Part shown: piece after piece, positions 54,709-64,000 of the stretch
Layout of the letters: each line of letters opens with the position of its first letter
How positions within the stretch are numbered: position 1 is the first letter of the stretch
NCBI RefSeq assembly: GCF_007752135.1
Contig: NZ_CP036298.1
Span: 6,433,501-6,497,500, forward strand
Reading direction: 5' to 3'
DNA: 64,000 nt
Source: Aureliella helgolandensis
Lineage (GTDB): Bacteria > Planctomycetota > Planctomycetia > Pirellulales > Pirellulaceae
Position numbers and translations under genes: made by a program
The notes under the pieces: generated by a model
Database searches by the model: none
What the model saw: only the letters and a program-made list of their open reading frames with translations
What the model was told of the DNA's origin: nothing

Positions 54709-57700
54709 ATGCCAGAGTTGAACATTGAAGCGATCTCCCAGCAGCCCGCCACCGAGGTCCTTGAGAGGCTAAGTGATTTTGCTTTTCTCTGCTCGAGGGA
54801 TGGGCGGAAGTTATCGTTTGTCAATTCCAAAGCGGCTGCCTTTTTGGGCTGGACCTCGGCAGAACTGTGCAGCTTCCGCCCCTGGTGGGAGCAGGTCCTA
54901 TGCCTCGAATCGCATGCGCTCTATCGCAATTTAATCGAGCACCTGGATACTTCGACGTCGTCGCAACCGCAACTGGCCCCCTTGGCTCTACCCTGCCAAA
55001 ACACCGGTGGTGCCTCGGTGACCATGACGATTCACTCGGTATTCATTTCTGAAGACTCCTTGCTGCTGCTTGGCAGCCGGGCCACGGATACCGAATCCCC
55101 CGACGAGGTCCTTCGCCAGACTCAGGCCCGTTTCCGCTCGATTGTCGACAGTTTGTCCATCAATTTGGTCCTGAAGGACACGCACGGTCGTCGCATCTAT
55201 GCCAACCGAGCCTACCTGGAACGTCGCAATCTCACCCTCGCCGATATTCTTGGCAAAACAGACCACGAGCTCTTCCCCAGCGACCTTGCCGAACAGTTTA
55301 AAAGCGACGATGCAAAAGTGCTTCAAGCAGGGGAGGTCATCCATAAGTTCGAAGAGAACGTTTCCAGCGACGGCAAACGCCAATGGAACGAAATCGTCAA
55401 AGGCCCCCTTCGCGACGCCGATGGGCAAATTACCGGTGTTCAAATCTTGTTCTGGGATGCGACGGTCCGCAAGGCAACAGAATTGGCGTTGGAGCGCGAG
55501 CGTTACCTGCTGCACGCCTTGCTCGACAATGTCCCCGATTCGATCTATTTCAAGGACCAAGAAAGCCGCTTCATGCGGATCAGTCGGGGGATGGCCGAGA
55601 AATTCAATCTCCCCAACACCACGGTAGCCATCGGAAAAACAGACGCCGACATCTTTACCGATGAGCATGCGCTGCAAGCCCGCGAGGACGAAATGCGCAT
55701 TATGGAGACCGGTGCGCCCATGGTAGCCATGGTCGAACGGGAAACATGGCCGCATCGCGATGACACATGGTGCTCCACCACGAAAATGCAGCTCCGCGAT
55801 TCGGAGGGCACCGTGGTGGGAACGTTCGGAATTTCCCGCGATATTACCGAGATGATGGTCGTCGAACAACAGTTGCGCGACGCTCGAGATCAGGCGCACC
55901 AGGCAAGCCAAGCCAAGAGCGCATTTCTCGCCAACATGAGCCATGAAATCCGCACTCCGATCAACGGGATTATCGGCATGGCCGAGTTGATGAACCATAC
56001 GAACCTCAACGACGCACAGCGGTCGTTTCTAGAAATGGTCCAGCAGTCCGCCCACTCCTTGCTCCGCATCATCAACGACATTCTCGATTTCTCCAAAATC
56101 GAAGCCGGCAAGCTTGATATCGAATCACTCCCCTTCGAACTGCGGAAGTGCGTCAGTCAGGCAGCCAAGAGCCTAGCCATTCGGGCGGCTAAAAAGACGA
56201 TTGAGCTAGTCCTCAAAATTGCTCCCGATGTACCGGAACATCTGATGGGAGACGCCGATCGATTGCGACAAATCTTGATCAATCTGGTGGGTAACGCGAT
56301 CAAGTTCACCGACAGCGGTTCGATTACTATTGAAGTTGTGGTGGTCAACGGACCGCCGACGGTCCCCGACTACACCTTGCATTTTTCGGTAAAAGACACC
56401 GGCATCGGCATCCCGAAAAATAAGCAGACAGTAATTTTCGAAGCGTTTTCCCAGGCCGATGCTTCGACCACCCGGCAATACGGCGGCACCGGCCTAGGCC
56501 TATCGATTTCAAGTCAGCTGGTCACCATGATGGGTGGCAAGATCTGGCTGGCCAGCGAATTGGGGGTCGGCTCCACCTTCCACTTCACCTGCCGCATGCC
56601 CACCGCTCCGGAACCGGACCGGAGCGCCGATTCCGAGCGCCCTCCGCTGGACCTCACCGGGTTGCACCTCCTGCTCGTGGACGACAACTACGAGGGGCGA
56701 TCGACTTTGGCGGCAGCCCTGCAGCGACACGGGTTGCAAGTCCTGGAGGCGAGCAATGCCGAACAGGCCGCCGAGCAATACAGCATCCTTCAAAAGGCGC
56801 CGAGTGACCACATCGCACTCATCGTCGACCAAGTCATGCCGCACATCGACGGCTCTGTACTGATCGAACGCCTCCTTCAATCTGCACCACGGCAGCCCAT
56901 CACCATCTTGCTGTCGTCTGCCGTTCGCCCTCTCCACGCGGAGAATGCTGCCGCTCAGGAAAATCTACTGGTTCTGCAGAAACCGGCCTTGCAGTCGGAG
57001 ATATGCGAGGCAATCCGTCGTACCCTGGCCCCTCCAGCCCCACCTGCCGCCTCTCCACAAAACACTCCTCCGCCCACTCGCCCCGAATCTCCACTGCGTC
57101 TACTGGTTGCCGAGGATGGAGAGGTAAATCGGGCTGTAATCGTCGGGCTGCTTCAACGAGAAGGGCATGACGTGACGGTCGCCGAAGATGGTACTGCAGC
57201 TGTCGACGCTTGGGAAGAATTCGAGTTCGATGGTATCTTGATGGATGTGCAAATGCCGGTCATGGATGGCATCGAAGCCACCCTTGCCATTCGCATGGCA
57301 GAGGAAAAGCAAGCAAGCAAGCGAAGAGTTCCCATCATCGCCGTCACAGCTGCGGCTCTAGCAAGCGACGCCGAGCGGTGCCTAGAAGCTGGCATGGACG
57401 ACTATCTCAGCAAACCAATCGACTTTGGTGAGCTGGAGGACTTGCTGCAGCGTTTGCGGCTTCACAAGGAGCGTGGCGACCGGCAAGCCGCTTTCCTGCC
57501 TACAGACGCTCATCCGCCTCTCACGCAGACAGCTACCCAACATCGGCCTGAGAGTCCGAAATTCGAGGTGAATTTTGAGGCTCCTTTAAAGAAACTCAAG
57601 TGCTCCCCCGAACAACAACTCATGCTCGTCCAAACCCTGGAACGAGAAACGACCCAACGCCTGGGAGAACTCGCGCAGTCCATTGCAAACCACGACGATA

Positions 57701-57903
57701 AACTGCTCATTCGCGCCGCCCACTCCCTGAAGAGTGCCGCCAATCTATTCGAGGCGAAACAAGTGACGGAAGCAGCCAGGTCGGTAGAGGAACTGGCCCG
57801 GTCGGGCGATCTCAACTCCGCGATCGAGCAGATTGCAGAACTGCGGGGCACAGCAACCCTGCTTCTAGAGTCCATCCAAGAGTGGCTAGCCCACCACCAA
57901 TGA
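54709..57903 (+). CDS. hybrid histidine kinase: PAS x3, HisKA, HATPase, REC x2, HPt
   Basis: A 1064-aa soluble phosphorelay kinase with no membrane span. PAS domains at about 15-120, 140-260 and 265-390 ([20 protein letters not shown]). HisKA H-box [19 protein letters not shown] with phospho-His 412. HATPase with [19 protein letters not shown] and [10 protein letters not shown]. Receiver 1 has Asp 707 in [12 protein letters not shown], receiver 2 Asp 846 in [12 protein letters not shown], and a C-terminal HPt has His 1005 in [14 protein letters not shown]. All catalytic residues are present, so it can in principle relay phosphate through its own HPt to an external receiver, perhaps the adjacent receiver-HATPase protein. 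Confidence 0.93.
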   Translation: MPELNIEAISQQPATEVLERLSDFAFLCSRDGRKLSFVNSKAAAFLGWTSAELCSFRPWWEQVLCLESHALYRNLIEHLDTSTSSQPQLAPLALPCQNTGGASVTMTIHSVFISEDSLLLLGSRATDTESPDEVLRQTQARFRSIVDSLSINLVLKDTHGRRIYANRAYLERRNLTLADILGKTDHELFPSDLAEQFKSDDAKVLQAGEVIHKFEENVSSDGKRQWNEIVKGPLRDADGQITGVQILFWDATVRKATELALERERYLLHALLDNVPDSIYFKDQESRFMRISRGMAEKFNLPNTTVAIGKTDADIFTDEHALQAREDEMRIMETGAPMVAMVERETWPHRDDTWCSTTKMQLRDSEGTVVGTFGISRDITEMMVVEQQLRDARDQAHQASQAKSAFLANMSHEIRTPINGIIGMAELMNHTNLNDAQRSFLEMVQQSAHSLLRIINDILDFSKIEAGKLDIESLPFELRKCVSQAAKSLAIRAAKKTIELVLKIAPDVPEHLMGDADRLRQILINLVGNAIKFTDSGSITIEVVVVNGPPTVPDYTLHFSVKDTGIGIPKNKQTVIFEAFSQADASTTRQYGGTGLGLSISSQLVTMMGGKIWLASELGVGSTFHFTCRMPTAPEPDRSADSERPPLDLTGLHLLLVDDNYEGRSTLAAALQRHGLQVLEASNAEQAAEQYSILQKAPSDHIALIVDQVMPHIDGSVLIERLLQSAPRQPITILLSSAVRPLHAENAAAQENLLVLQKPALQSEICEAIRRTLAPPAPPAASPQNTPPPTRPESPLRLLVAEDGEVNRAVIVGLLQREGHDVTVAEDGTAAVDAWEEFEFDGILMDVQMPVMDGIEATLAIRMAEEKQASKRRVPIIAVTAAALASDAERCLEAGMDDYLSKPIDFGELEDLLQRLRLHKERGDRQAAFLPTDAHPPLTQTATQHRPESPKFEVNFEAPLKKLKCSPEQQLMLVQTLERETTQRLGELAQSIANHDDKLLIRAAHSLKSAANLFEAKQVTEAARSVEELARSGDLNSAIEQIAELRGTATLLLESIQEWLAHHQ

Positions 57904-58149
57904 CGCAGTCTTGCCACGCACAGATCGTAACCGTTCACGACCTTCCCTATCCATTAACATTTTCAACCGTTGCTTCAGGTTTGAGTTTAAGTCGCAGACA
58001 ACTGTGAACGGTTTCGGAGCATCCAGGCGGACGTTTTGGCAGGAAGCTGAATTGCTCTGGCTATCTTCCTGCCAACATTTTCCTGCCAGCAACACTCTCT
58101 GCTGCACCAGTCTCGCCCCGGCCAGGCTTCGGTCAAGAGTCGCCCTAAC
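57904..58149. other. convergent spacer with 10-bp inverted repeat
   Basis: AACCGTTCAC (57929-57938) and GTGAACGGTT (58004-58013) are perfect inverted arms separated by 65 nt. No terminator-like T tract follows the arms. Nothing else seen. Confidence 0.45.
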
Positions 58150-59970
58150 TCAAGAAATCACGCCAGCCACGTAGCTGCGAATATCCCTTTCGAGATCTGC
58201 CAGACGCTGAGCCAACTTGGCCTTGGCTGCCACCAAATCTTGGCTTTCGGCAGGAGGCAAATACGTGAACATGTAGAATTTCACTTTGGGCTCAGTGCCC
58301 GATGGGCGAACTGCAAAATAGTTCCCCTCCAAATCGAGATCGAGCATCACCATATCCGCGGGCAGCGCATCGAGTGGTTGCGTGGAGCCATCTGCAGCGC
58401 GGACCGTTAGCGATTTGTAGTCGCGAACGGCAGCCACCGGAAAGCCGCCCAACTTTTGCGGTGGCGAGGAGCGAAAGGCTTGCATCAACTTTTGCATGTG
58501 CGCCATCCCTTCGCTTCCCTCCATTTGCACATTGACGAGTCCTTCCTGATGGTAGCCATGCTGCCGCAGGAGCGCTGCGAGCCGTTCGTGAATCGACAGC
58601 CCTTGGCTCTTCAGCTGCGCACTCAACATGGACATCAACAAACAAGCCACGGCTCCATCTTTATCGCGAGCATATTGCCCAATGAGGTAGCCATGCGACT
58701 CTTCGGTTCCAAACACGAAATCGGCAGGACCGATGGCATCCATGGTGCCTGCGATCCATTTGAATCCGACATGCAAGTTCCCTTCACAGCGAACTCCGTA
58801 AGACGCTGCCACGCGGCGCGTCAATTCCGTCGTCACCAGCGTCTTGACCACGTAAGAACGCTCGCTGAGCATGCCCAATTCCTGCATTTTACTGCACACG
58901 AAATCGGTCAATAGAGCGCCGATTTGATTCCCGTTAATCGTCGCCCAGGGACCGCTCGAATCTAGCGTCAGCGGTGCGGCGCAACCCAGTCGATCGCAGT
59001 CGGGATCAGTAGCAATAATTAAATCGGCACCCGTCTGCTGAGCTCGCTCGATAATTTCATCAAAGATGGCAGGGTTTTCGGGATTGCTGACATGACCGGG
59101 CACGTTGGGAAAATCACCACTTGGTTCGGCATGCCGCGCGTAGACCTCGACGTCTTTGAAACCAGCCTGCTCCAGGACGGGCATGACGGCAAAGGAACCG
59201 ACACCATGCAGCGGTGAGAAGATGATCTTGGAGTCGCGGGGACCGGGCCAAGCATAATGGTGGACCTCTGCAAAGAACGCCTTGTCCACCTCCTGGGTGC
59301 AAATCTTGACTTGCCCAGCTGCCAGAGCTTGCTGGAAATCCACCTTCTTGATCTCACGGGTATTCATGACCCGGTCGATGATCGCCTTATCGTGAGGAGG
59401 CAGAATCTGCCCGCCCGTCGACCAATAAACCTTGACCGCATTGTCGCTCGGCGGATTGTGACTAGCGGTCACCATGATGCCACAATCGCAGTGTTTAAAC
59501 CGCACGGCGAACGACAATTGTGGCGTAGCTCGGTACTCGTCCAGGAAATAGACTTCGAACCCATTGGCCACCATGATCGACGCGCACAATTCAGCAAACT
59601 CGCGCGAGCGATGCCGCGTGTCGTAAGCGATGGCGCAGCTCAGTTGCTTGGACGGACTGTCGGGCTGTTCGAGGATATAAGTTGCCAGCCCCTGTGCGCT
59701 CTCGCCAATGGTCCGTTCATTGATCGCGTTGGAACCAAACTCATACATGCGGCCGCGCCGTCCCCCCGTGCCGAACGGGATGACCGTCCAGAACACATCA
59801 TCCAACTTCTGCCAAGCTCCCTGCTCGATATGCTGGAGAATGGACGCTTGGTAGGGCTGGTAACGTTCTTCCGTCAACCAGCTCTTGAGGTGCTCTAGCG
59901 CTGGAGCGGTAAGCTGGCTGCTTGCCACAGCCTGTTCTGCCGCCAAAATCGCTTGTTCAACATTCATCAT
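58150..59970 (-). CDS. phosphoglucomutase / phosphomannomutase (PGM family)
   Basis: A 606-aa alpha-D-phosphohexomutase. Catalytic Ser in VTASHNPPSDNAVKVYW, the Mg-binding loop ATDPDCDRLGCAAP, sugar-binding GTEESHGYLIGQYARDKDG and phosphate-binding RPSGTEPKVKFYMF are all present, and FGTGGRRGRM near residue 70 fits the family. The length suits the PGM2/PgcA type. It would interconvert sugar-1- and sugar-6-phosphates. It is divergent from the second mutase with a 161-nt shared control region. Confidence 0.92.
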   Translation of the reverse strand: MMNVEQAILAAEQAVASSQLTAPALEHLKSWLTEERYQPYQASILQHIEQGAWQKLDDVFWTVIPFGTGGRRGRMYEFGSNAINERTIGESAQGLATYILEQPDSPSKQLSCAIAYDTRHRSREFAELCASIMVANGFEVYFLDEYRATPQLSFAVRFKHCDCGIMVTASHNPPSDNAVKVYWSTGGQILPPHDKAIIDRVMNTREIKKVDFQQALAAGQVKICTQEVDKAFFAEVHHYAWPGPRDSKIIFSPLHGVGSFAVMPVLEQAGFKDVEVYARHAEPSGDFPNVPGHVSNPENPAIFDEIIERAQQTGADLIIATDPDCDRLGCAAPLTLDSSGPWATINGNQIGALLTDFVCSKMQELGMLSERSYVVKTLVTTELTRRVAASYGVRCEGNLHVGFKWIAGTMDAIGPADFVFGTEESHGYLIGQYARDKDGAVACLLMSMLSAQLKSQGLSIHERLAALLRQHGYHQEGLVNVQMEGSEGMAHMQKLMQAFRSSPPQKLGGFPVAAVRDYKSLTVRAADGSTQPLDALPADMVMLDLDLEGNYFAVRPSGTEPKVKFYMFTYLPPAESQDLVAAKAKLAQRLADLERDIRSYVAGVIS

Positions 59971-60131
59971 GTGTCCACCCCTTGCGGCACCAAACGGCCT
60001 GATTCAATTAATACAACTAGCAAAAATTCGTGAAAAACCAACAACAACCGTCACCAGGACTGGCGTAGCCGAGCATTCCGGGCGATTGTATTCCACTTAA
60101 ATACAAGAGTACACCCAGTAAGGAGAGAAGC
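59971..60131. promoter_or_regulatory. shared divergent control region with TTGTATT/AATACAA dyad
   Basis: The region lies between two divergent phosphohexomutase genes. TTGTATT (60086-60092) and AATACAA (60100-60106) form a perfect 7-bp dyad with a 7-nt spacer, 26 nt ahead of the plus-strand start. It is a candidate operator. AAGGAGAG just upstream of ATG 60132 is a strong Shine-Dalgarno. Confidence 0.4.
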
Positions 60132-61493
60132 ATGAGCGAGCCCATCATCAGCGTTAGTGGTCTACGAGGACTGATCGGTGAACAGCTAACCCCAGTGGTC
60201 GCCGCTCGCTACGTGGCGGCGATGGTCGCAGCCCTTCAAACCTCCCTAACCAGTACCGACGGGCACCGCGGAAAAATCGTCGTCGCGCGAGATGGACGCA
60301 ACAGTGGACAGATGCTGGCCCGAGCTGTAACCGCGACCATCGTGGCCAGTGGACTGGATGCCATCGACCTGGATGTTGCCTCCACTCCCACGGTCGGAGT
60401 CCAAATCCAGCAGCTGAAAGCCGTCGGCGGAGTTCAGATTTCCGCGAGTCACAACCCCAAGGAATACAACGGCCTCAAACTTTTCGGCCCCGACGGACGC
60501 GTGCTAACCAAATCGATTGGAGAAAGAGTCCTGGAGGCCTACCGGGCCGGCCACAGTCGCTGGGTCGGAGTGGACGAGCTGGGCCAAGTGGAATCGATGG
60601 CTGATCCTCATCTCGAACACATGCAGCGGGTCCTAGCCACCATCGACGCCCCCTCCATCCAACAGCAACACTTCAAGGTACTCCTGGATAGCAATCACGG
60701 TGCAGGCAGCCTGCTGGGACGCAGATTGCTCGAAGCACTCGGGTGCGAGGTTACCGTGCTAGGTGAAGCGCCGCATGGTGCATTCGCGCATCCCCCTGAA
60801 CCGGTCGCCGACAACCTGCAAGGCGTCTGCGCGCAGGTCAGGGCAGGGGGCTTCAAACTGGGCTTCTGCCAGGATCCCGACGCCGATCGTCTAGCCGTCA
60901 TCGATGAGCTGGGCAATTACATTGGAGAAGAGATGACCCTTGCCCTGTGCTTGATGCAAGTCCTACCTCAACATCCTGGCACCATCGTCACCAATTGCGC
61001 TACCAGCGGGCTAGCGCGAGCGCTGTCCCTGCAATACGACTGCCCTCTACTGCAGTCGGCCGTTGGAGAAGCCAATGTGGCCGATTTGATGATTGCCGAA
61101 GGGGCCGTCTTCGGGGGAGAGGGCAATGGAGGACCGATCGACCCACAAGTCGGCTATGTGCGAGATAGCTTCGTGGGCATGGCCCGCATCCTAGATTTGC
61201 TGTCGAGCCGAAAAACCGAGATCAGCCACTTGGTGAGCGAATTACCACCGCTGGCGATTGTCAAAGATAAGGTCACCATGGAGGCGAGCCAACTCCCTGA
61301 ATTCTGGAAGCGCTTAACTGCCGCCATGACCGACGCCAAGGCTAGTCAGCCCGATGGACTGAAACTCGACTGGGAAGACCGCTGGCTGTTAGTCCGCGGC
61401 AGCAATACCGAACCGATCGTTCGCTTGATCGCCGAAGCACCCAGCGTGGCAGAAGCGCAAGCCCTGTGTGACCGCGCCAAACAACTCCTATAG
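60132..61493 (+). CDS. phosphoglucosamine/phosphomannomutase-type enzyme (GlmM-like)
   Basis: A 453-aa phosphohexomutase: SVSGLRGLIGEQLTP, QISASHNPKEYNGLKLF (catalytic Ser), CQDPDADRLAVIDE (metal loop), VFGGEGNGGPIDPQVGY (sugar-binding) and RGSNTEPIVRLIAEAP. The length matches GlmM/ManB. The GEGNGG sequence is nearer to the phosphomannomutase/GlmM type than to PGM; the exact sugar cannot be decided. GlmM would feed UDP-GlcNAc synthesis. Confidence 0.92.
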   Translation: MSEPIISVSGLRGLIGEQLTPVVAARYVAAMVAALQTSLTSTDGHRGKIVVARDGRNSGQMLARAVTATIVASGLDAIDLDVASTPTVGVQIQQLKAVGGVQISASHNPKEYNGLKLFGPDGRVLTKSIGERVLEAYRAGHSRWVGVDELGQVESMADPHLEHMQRVLATIDAPSIQQQHFKVLLDSNHGAGSLLGRRLLEALGCEVTVLGEAPHGAFAHPPEPVADNLQGVCAQVRAGGFKLGFCQDPDADRLAVIDELGNYIGEEMTLALCLMQVLPQHPGTIVTNCATSGLARALSLQYDCPLLQSAVGEANVADLMIAEGAVFGGEGNGGPIDPQVGYVRDSFVGMARILDLLSSRKTEISHLVSELPPLAIVKDKVTMEASQLPEFWKRLTAAMTDAKASQPDGLKLDWEDRWLLVRGSNTEPIVRLIAEAPSVAEAQALCDRAKQLL

Positions 61494-61767
61494 TCTCAAG
61501 TGGTCTCACAGGCTGCCCACGGCAATCCAACGCCCGCCTGGGTGGGGCGGAGGAGGGGACAAAACCAGGCAGTCCACCGCAGGAAGCATCGACGACGAAT
61601 CGCCGCGATGCGGATCCTGGGCAGCCTTCGCCCGACCGTATTGCGGCGCTACACACTATGTCTTGCGGCGCTACACACTATATAGAGTGGTAGCCACGCA
61701 CTACATCCTCACGCGGTATCCTCACGCGGTATCCTCACGCAATCGTCGTGCACTACATATATGTGCA
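61494..61767. other. spacer with short tandem repeats
   Basis: 274 nt between convergent genes. Holds three different short repeats (next entry) and no gene. Confidence 0.5.
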
Positions 61768-61774
61768 CTACATA
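61641..61774. repeat. three short direct repeats
   Basis: TTGCGGCGCTACACACTAT occurs at 61641 and 61663 (period 22). ATCCTCACGCGGT occurs at 61705 and 61718 with a partial copy at 61731 (period 13). GTGCACTACATA occurs at 61748 and 61763 (period 15). The last copy includes the stop codon and final Met codon of the AAA+ ATPase gene (its stop at 61768-61770). Confidence 0.9.
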
Positions 61775-63360
61775 ATAGAGAAGTAGTTTTCGCAAGCAAA
61801 ATCCACGAACTCCGGCTTGAGATCCAGCTGCTCGTCGTTGTACAGGCAATAATTCCGGATCTGCAGCAGCAAATCGCGAGGATGGCAATTGCGGAACGGG
61901 CGATTCGTTGGTTTGTAGTGTTTTTGGATCAAATAGTCGATCACTTCAGGCTTGTGAGGGATGTTCAGCTTCGGGCACATAATCTCGAAGAGCTTGCGAA
62001 ACGCGACTTCCGACGGGTTGAGCACCTCGATCTTATAGGGAATCCGTCGTAGAAAGGCATCATCGACCAAGTCGCGAGGCTGCAGGTTGGTGGAAAAGAT
62101 CACCAGTTGGTCGAAGGGAACCTCCGTTTTCTTACCGCTACTCAGATTTAAGAAGTCATAGCGTTTCTCTAGCGGAACGATCCAGCGGTTGAGCAGTTCG
62201 TCGACGCGCATCTTCTGGCGTCCGAAGTCATCGATGACCAACACTCCACAATTGCTCTTCATCTGCAGGGGTGCTTCAGCGATTTTCGTCTGGTGGTCCT
62301 CCTGAACCTCTAGCATTTCCATCGTCAACTCACCACCAGCGACGATGGTTGGACGGCGAATGCGAATCCATCGTCCGTCATACTCGGCCTGGTTTAGGAC
62401 ACCTGCCCCGGAGTCCACCTCTTCGGCAACGTGCAGCAGCGGGTCAAAAACCCGCATGATGTGCCCCTCGACATTCAGCGAGCGTGGTATCCAGATGTAT
62501 TTTCCAAACGCCAACGTAATCCGCTCGGCGATGCTCGTCTTCCCGTTGCCTGGGTACCCATAGAGGAACATCCCCCGCCCACTATTGATGGCCGGCCCAA
62601 GCTTGCCCAACATCTTGCGATCGATCAGCAGGTCCTTGAATGCTTGCAATAACTGCTCTCGCCGCGGGTATTGCCCTTCGACCGATTGCAGACGCACCGA
62701 TTCACGGTAGGCCTCTAAGGTCACCGGCGCCGAACCAAAATAGGTCGTGTTTTGCATGTATAGGCGACCGCGGGCGCGGCCCTGATCGGTCAGGACGTGC
62801 GTGTAGTCGTTGACTGAGTTCGCCCCCCGATAGGCGGTCATCTGCTCCTGCTTGAGCCGATTTAGGATCGGCTCCACCAGCAGGAAGGGGAGTTTGACTT
62901 GTCCAGCAATGCGTCTTCCGCTCATTTCACCGACGGTCAGCAAGTAGCGCATGATGAGCTCCTCAACCATCGACTCGCTTACGCCCGCCTCGTCCAGGCT
63001 GTTGGGAACCAGTGGAATGAAGGGCTCGTCACGGCTTCCAGTCATTCGACACAGATGGGAACCACGCTTGCGGGCGTCATCCAAGACTCCTCCGGCAGCC
63101 GGAGTGCCACTGGGACGAGTCCCGACTTCAGAAATGTGTTTAACGCTGCTCTCAACTTCAATTTCAGCGGGCTGGGCTGGGGCTTGGCTCATGGTTCTTA
63201 GTTCCGTGGAGTCCATTTCGACAATCGGCGGGGCGGGAGGAACCGCCTCGAGAGCGGACTTTCCGGCCAACATTCCATCAATACGTTGCAGAAGCGAGGC
63301 TAGATCCCCCGACTCAGGGGGCACAGCACCGGCATCCACTAAAGAATTAGTCTCGTTCAT
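61768..63360 (-). CDS. AAA+ ATPase with N-terminal winged-helix-like domain
   Basis: A 530-aa cytoplasmic ATPase. N-terminal disordered Pro/Ala/Glu-rich region (about 1-115). Residues of about 125-200 look like a winged-helix (ESMVEELIMRYLLTVGEMSG, LLVEPILNRLKQEQMTAYRG). AAA+ core: Walker A GYPGNGKTS at 268-276, Walker B GVLVIDDFG (372-380), sensor-1 Asn 425 in FSTNLQP, and Arg 438/439 in AFLRRIPYKIE. Start ATG 63360 excludes 12 residues of upstream frame. Its target is unknown; similar winged-helix ATPases occur across planctomycetes. Confidence 0.82.
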   Translation of the reverse strand: MNETNSLVDAGAVPPESGDLASLLQRIDGMLAGKSALEAVPPAPPIVEMDSTELRTMSQAPAQPAEIEVESSVKHISEVGTRPSGTPAAGGVLDDARKRGSHLCRMTGSRDEPFIPLVPNSLDEAGVSESMVEELIMRYLLTVGEMSGRRIAGQVKLPFLLVEPILNRLKQEQMTAYRGANSVNDYTHVLTDQGRARGRLYMQNTTYFGSAPVTLEAYRESVRLQSVEGQYPRREQLLQAFKDLLIDRKMLGKLGPAINSGRGMFLYGYPGNGKTSIAERITLAFGKYIWIPRSLNVEGHIMRVFDPLLHVAEEVDSGAGVLNQAEYDGRWIRIRRPTIVAGGELTMEMLEVQEDHQTKIAEAPLQMKSNCGVLVIDDFGRQKMRVDELLNRWIVPLEKRYDFLNLSSGKKTEVPFDQLVIFSTNLQPRDLVDDAFLRRIPYKIEVLNPSEVAFRKLFEIMCPKLNIPHKPEVIDYLIQKHYKPTNRPFRNCHPRDLLLQIRNYCLYNDEQLDLKPEFVDFACENYFSIM

Positions 63361-64000
63361 TGCATGTCGCTCTGCATAAGAGGGCGGGCAAACCAAATGC
63401 AGCGGTGTACGCAGGGACGAAAAGGCCGAAGCACACGTGCCGCACAGAGCAACCGTAGGTCACAGAAATGGTGCAAGCAACTGTTTGCGACCAACATTTG
63501 GGGGGTTATTGGGCCAACTTGGTTCAATCGCCGTCCTTTTTTGGATTTAGGGCAAAGTCCTGCGAGCAGTGGCGACGATAACTTGGGCATCCTCACTCGC
63601 TTTACCTGAGTACGCCACCGATTGAAGAGGCTCCACTAGAAAATTGGAGATCGGTAGCCCGGGTAGGACGAGCTGTAGCTGTCGACCATCAATTCGCAGT
63701 AATCAGCGGAGGAGATGAGCACAACTAAGGATCGAACCTTGGCCGGCCGAGCAACCTCGACCTTTGGCCATGGGGTAAGTTGTTCAAGTGTCCTGTGAGC
63801 CGAATTGGATTTCCTTTTCAAAATCTTCACGGGACGGCTTGTGCCCTTAAACCATCGCCCCTATAACTTGGCCCATCGCAAGTGAGAAACAAATCAGCGA
63901 AAACTGTCGCTCACGGTGAACTTTCAACAGGTTCCCACTGAGACAGACGAACCACCCGGTTCCGACAAAAAAACAGTTTTCGACTTGACCACCTTTCAAA
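63361..64000. other. right edge, no gene seen
   Basis: 640 nt with no supported gene. CGAAAACTGT (63898-63907) and ACAGTTTTCG (63973-63982) are perfect 10-bp inverted arms 65 nt apart. The region may hold the promoter of the AAA+ gene and the upstream end of a neighbour outside the window. Confidence 0.4.

Noticed and set aside
1..64000. CRISPR arrays and transposons
   Set aside because: No regularly spaced repeats of 24-40 bp with unique spacers and no transposase-like genes were seen. The 14-bp array at 6812 has no spacers.

Overview
The window looks like a chromosomal segment of a planctomycete, most likely of the Pirellulaceae. This is inferred from gene content, not from a marker gene. 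The supporting points are: an mraZ-rsmH pair with no cell-wall or division genes behind it; a FlgI-like/HEAT lipoprotein with no flagellar neighbours; DUF11, DUF4254 and DUF2135-like proteins; a large VWA protein with a Gly-Met repeat; a Cys/Gly-rich lipoprotein; an HTH-receiver fusion; and many TTG/GTG starts with variable Shine-Dalgarno quality. I saw no rRNA, tRNA, CRISPR array, transposase or prophage. Almost all genes look intact and ordinary in base composition.

Layout. 0.2-6.5 kb: pheA (-), then the chaperones dnaK and clpB (+), with a perfect terminator between them. 6.5-10 kb: a hairpin- and repeat-rich spacer, a DUF481-type outer-membrane protein, rsmH and mraZ (-). Four TGGGN-type MraZ boxes at 10-bp spacing lie upstream of mraZ. 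10.4-16 kb: a FlgI-like/HEAT lipoprotein and smc (+). 16.1-20 kb: a molybdopterin operon (-), moaD, moaE, moaA, cysteine desulfurase and a YkgJ-type Cys-cluster protein, the last three tightly packed or overlapping. 20-23.5 kb: a large FAD/FeS 2-hydroxyacid dehydrogenase and a small TPR protein. 23.8-38.6 kb: a thioredoxin-TPR protein, a DUF11 protein, the VWA/DUF2135-like protein, an LptF/LptG permease, DUF4254, a secreted protein, a CCA-adding/poly(A) polymerase-type enzyme and a Cys-rich lipoprotein.

39-46 kb: a bPH2 membrane protein, nrdR, a moaC-polyprenyl synthase pair, an HTH-receiver fusion, a 1-kb stretch with no gene, and a disordered membrane-anchored protein. 46-51.8 kb: a run on the minus strand, GT2 polyprenyl-phosphate glycosyltransferase, SAM methyltransferase, GT-C glycosyltransferase, then an ABC-exporter-like protein whose ATPase motifs are eroded. 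52-58 kb: DUF3859 and an M48 protease (-), then a receiver-HATPase protein and a PAS3-HisKA-HATPase-REC-REC-HPt hybrid kinase (+). 58-61.5 kb: two divergent phosphohexomutases. 61.5-64 kb: a winged-helix/AAA+ ATPase whose 3' end lies in short tandem repeats.

How they work together. MoaA, MoaC, MoaD and MoaE cover most of molybdopterin synthesis, and the co-transcribed desulfurase is a plausible sulfur donor for the MoaD C-terminal Gly-Gly. The polyprenyl synthase, GT2, GT-C and sugar-phosphate mutases could supply a polyprenol-linked surface-glycan pathway. The two signalling proteins at 53.8-57.9 kb look like one phosphorelay module.

The strongest candidates for unusual biology are the FlgI-like/HEAT lipoprotein, the degenerate ABC protein behind the glycan genes, the HTH fused to an atypical receiver, and the MraZ boxes kept where the division cluster is missing.
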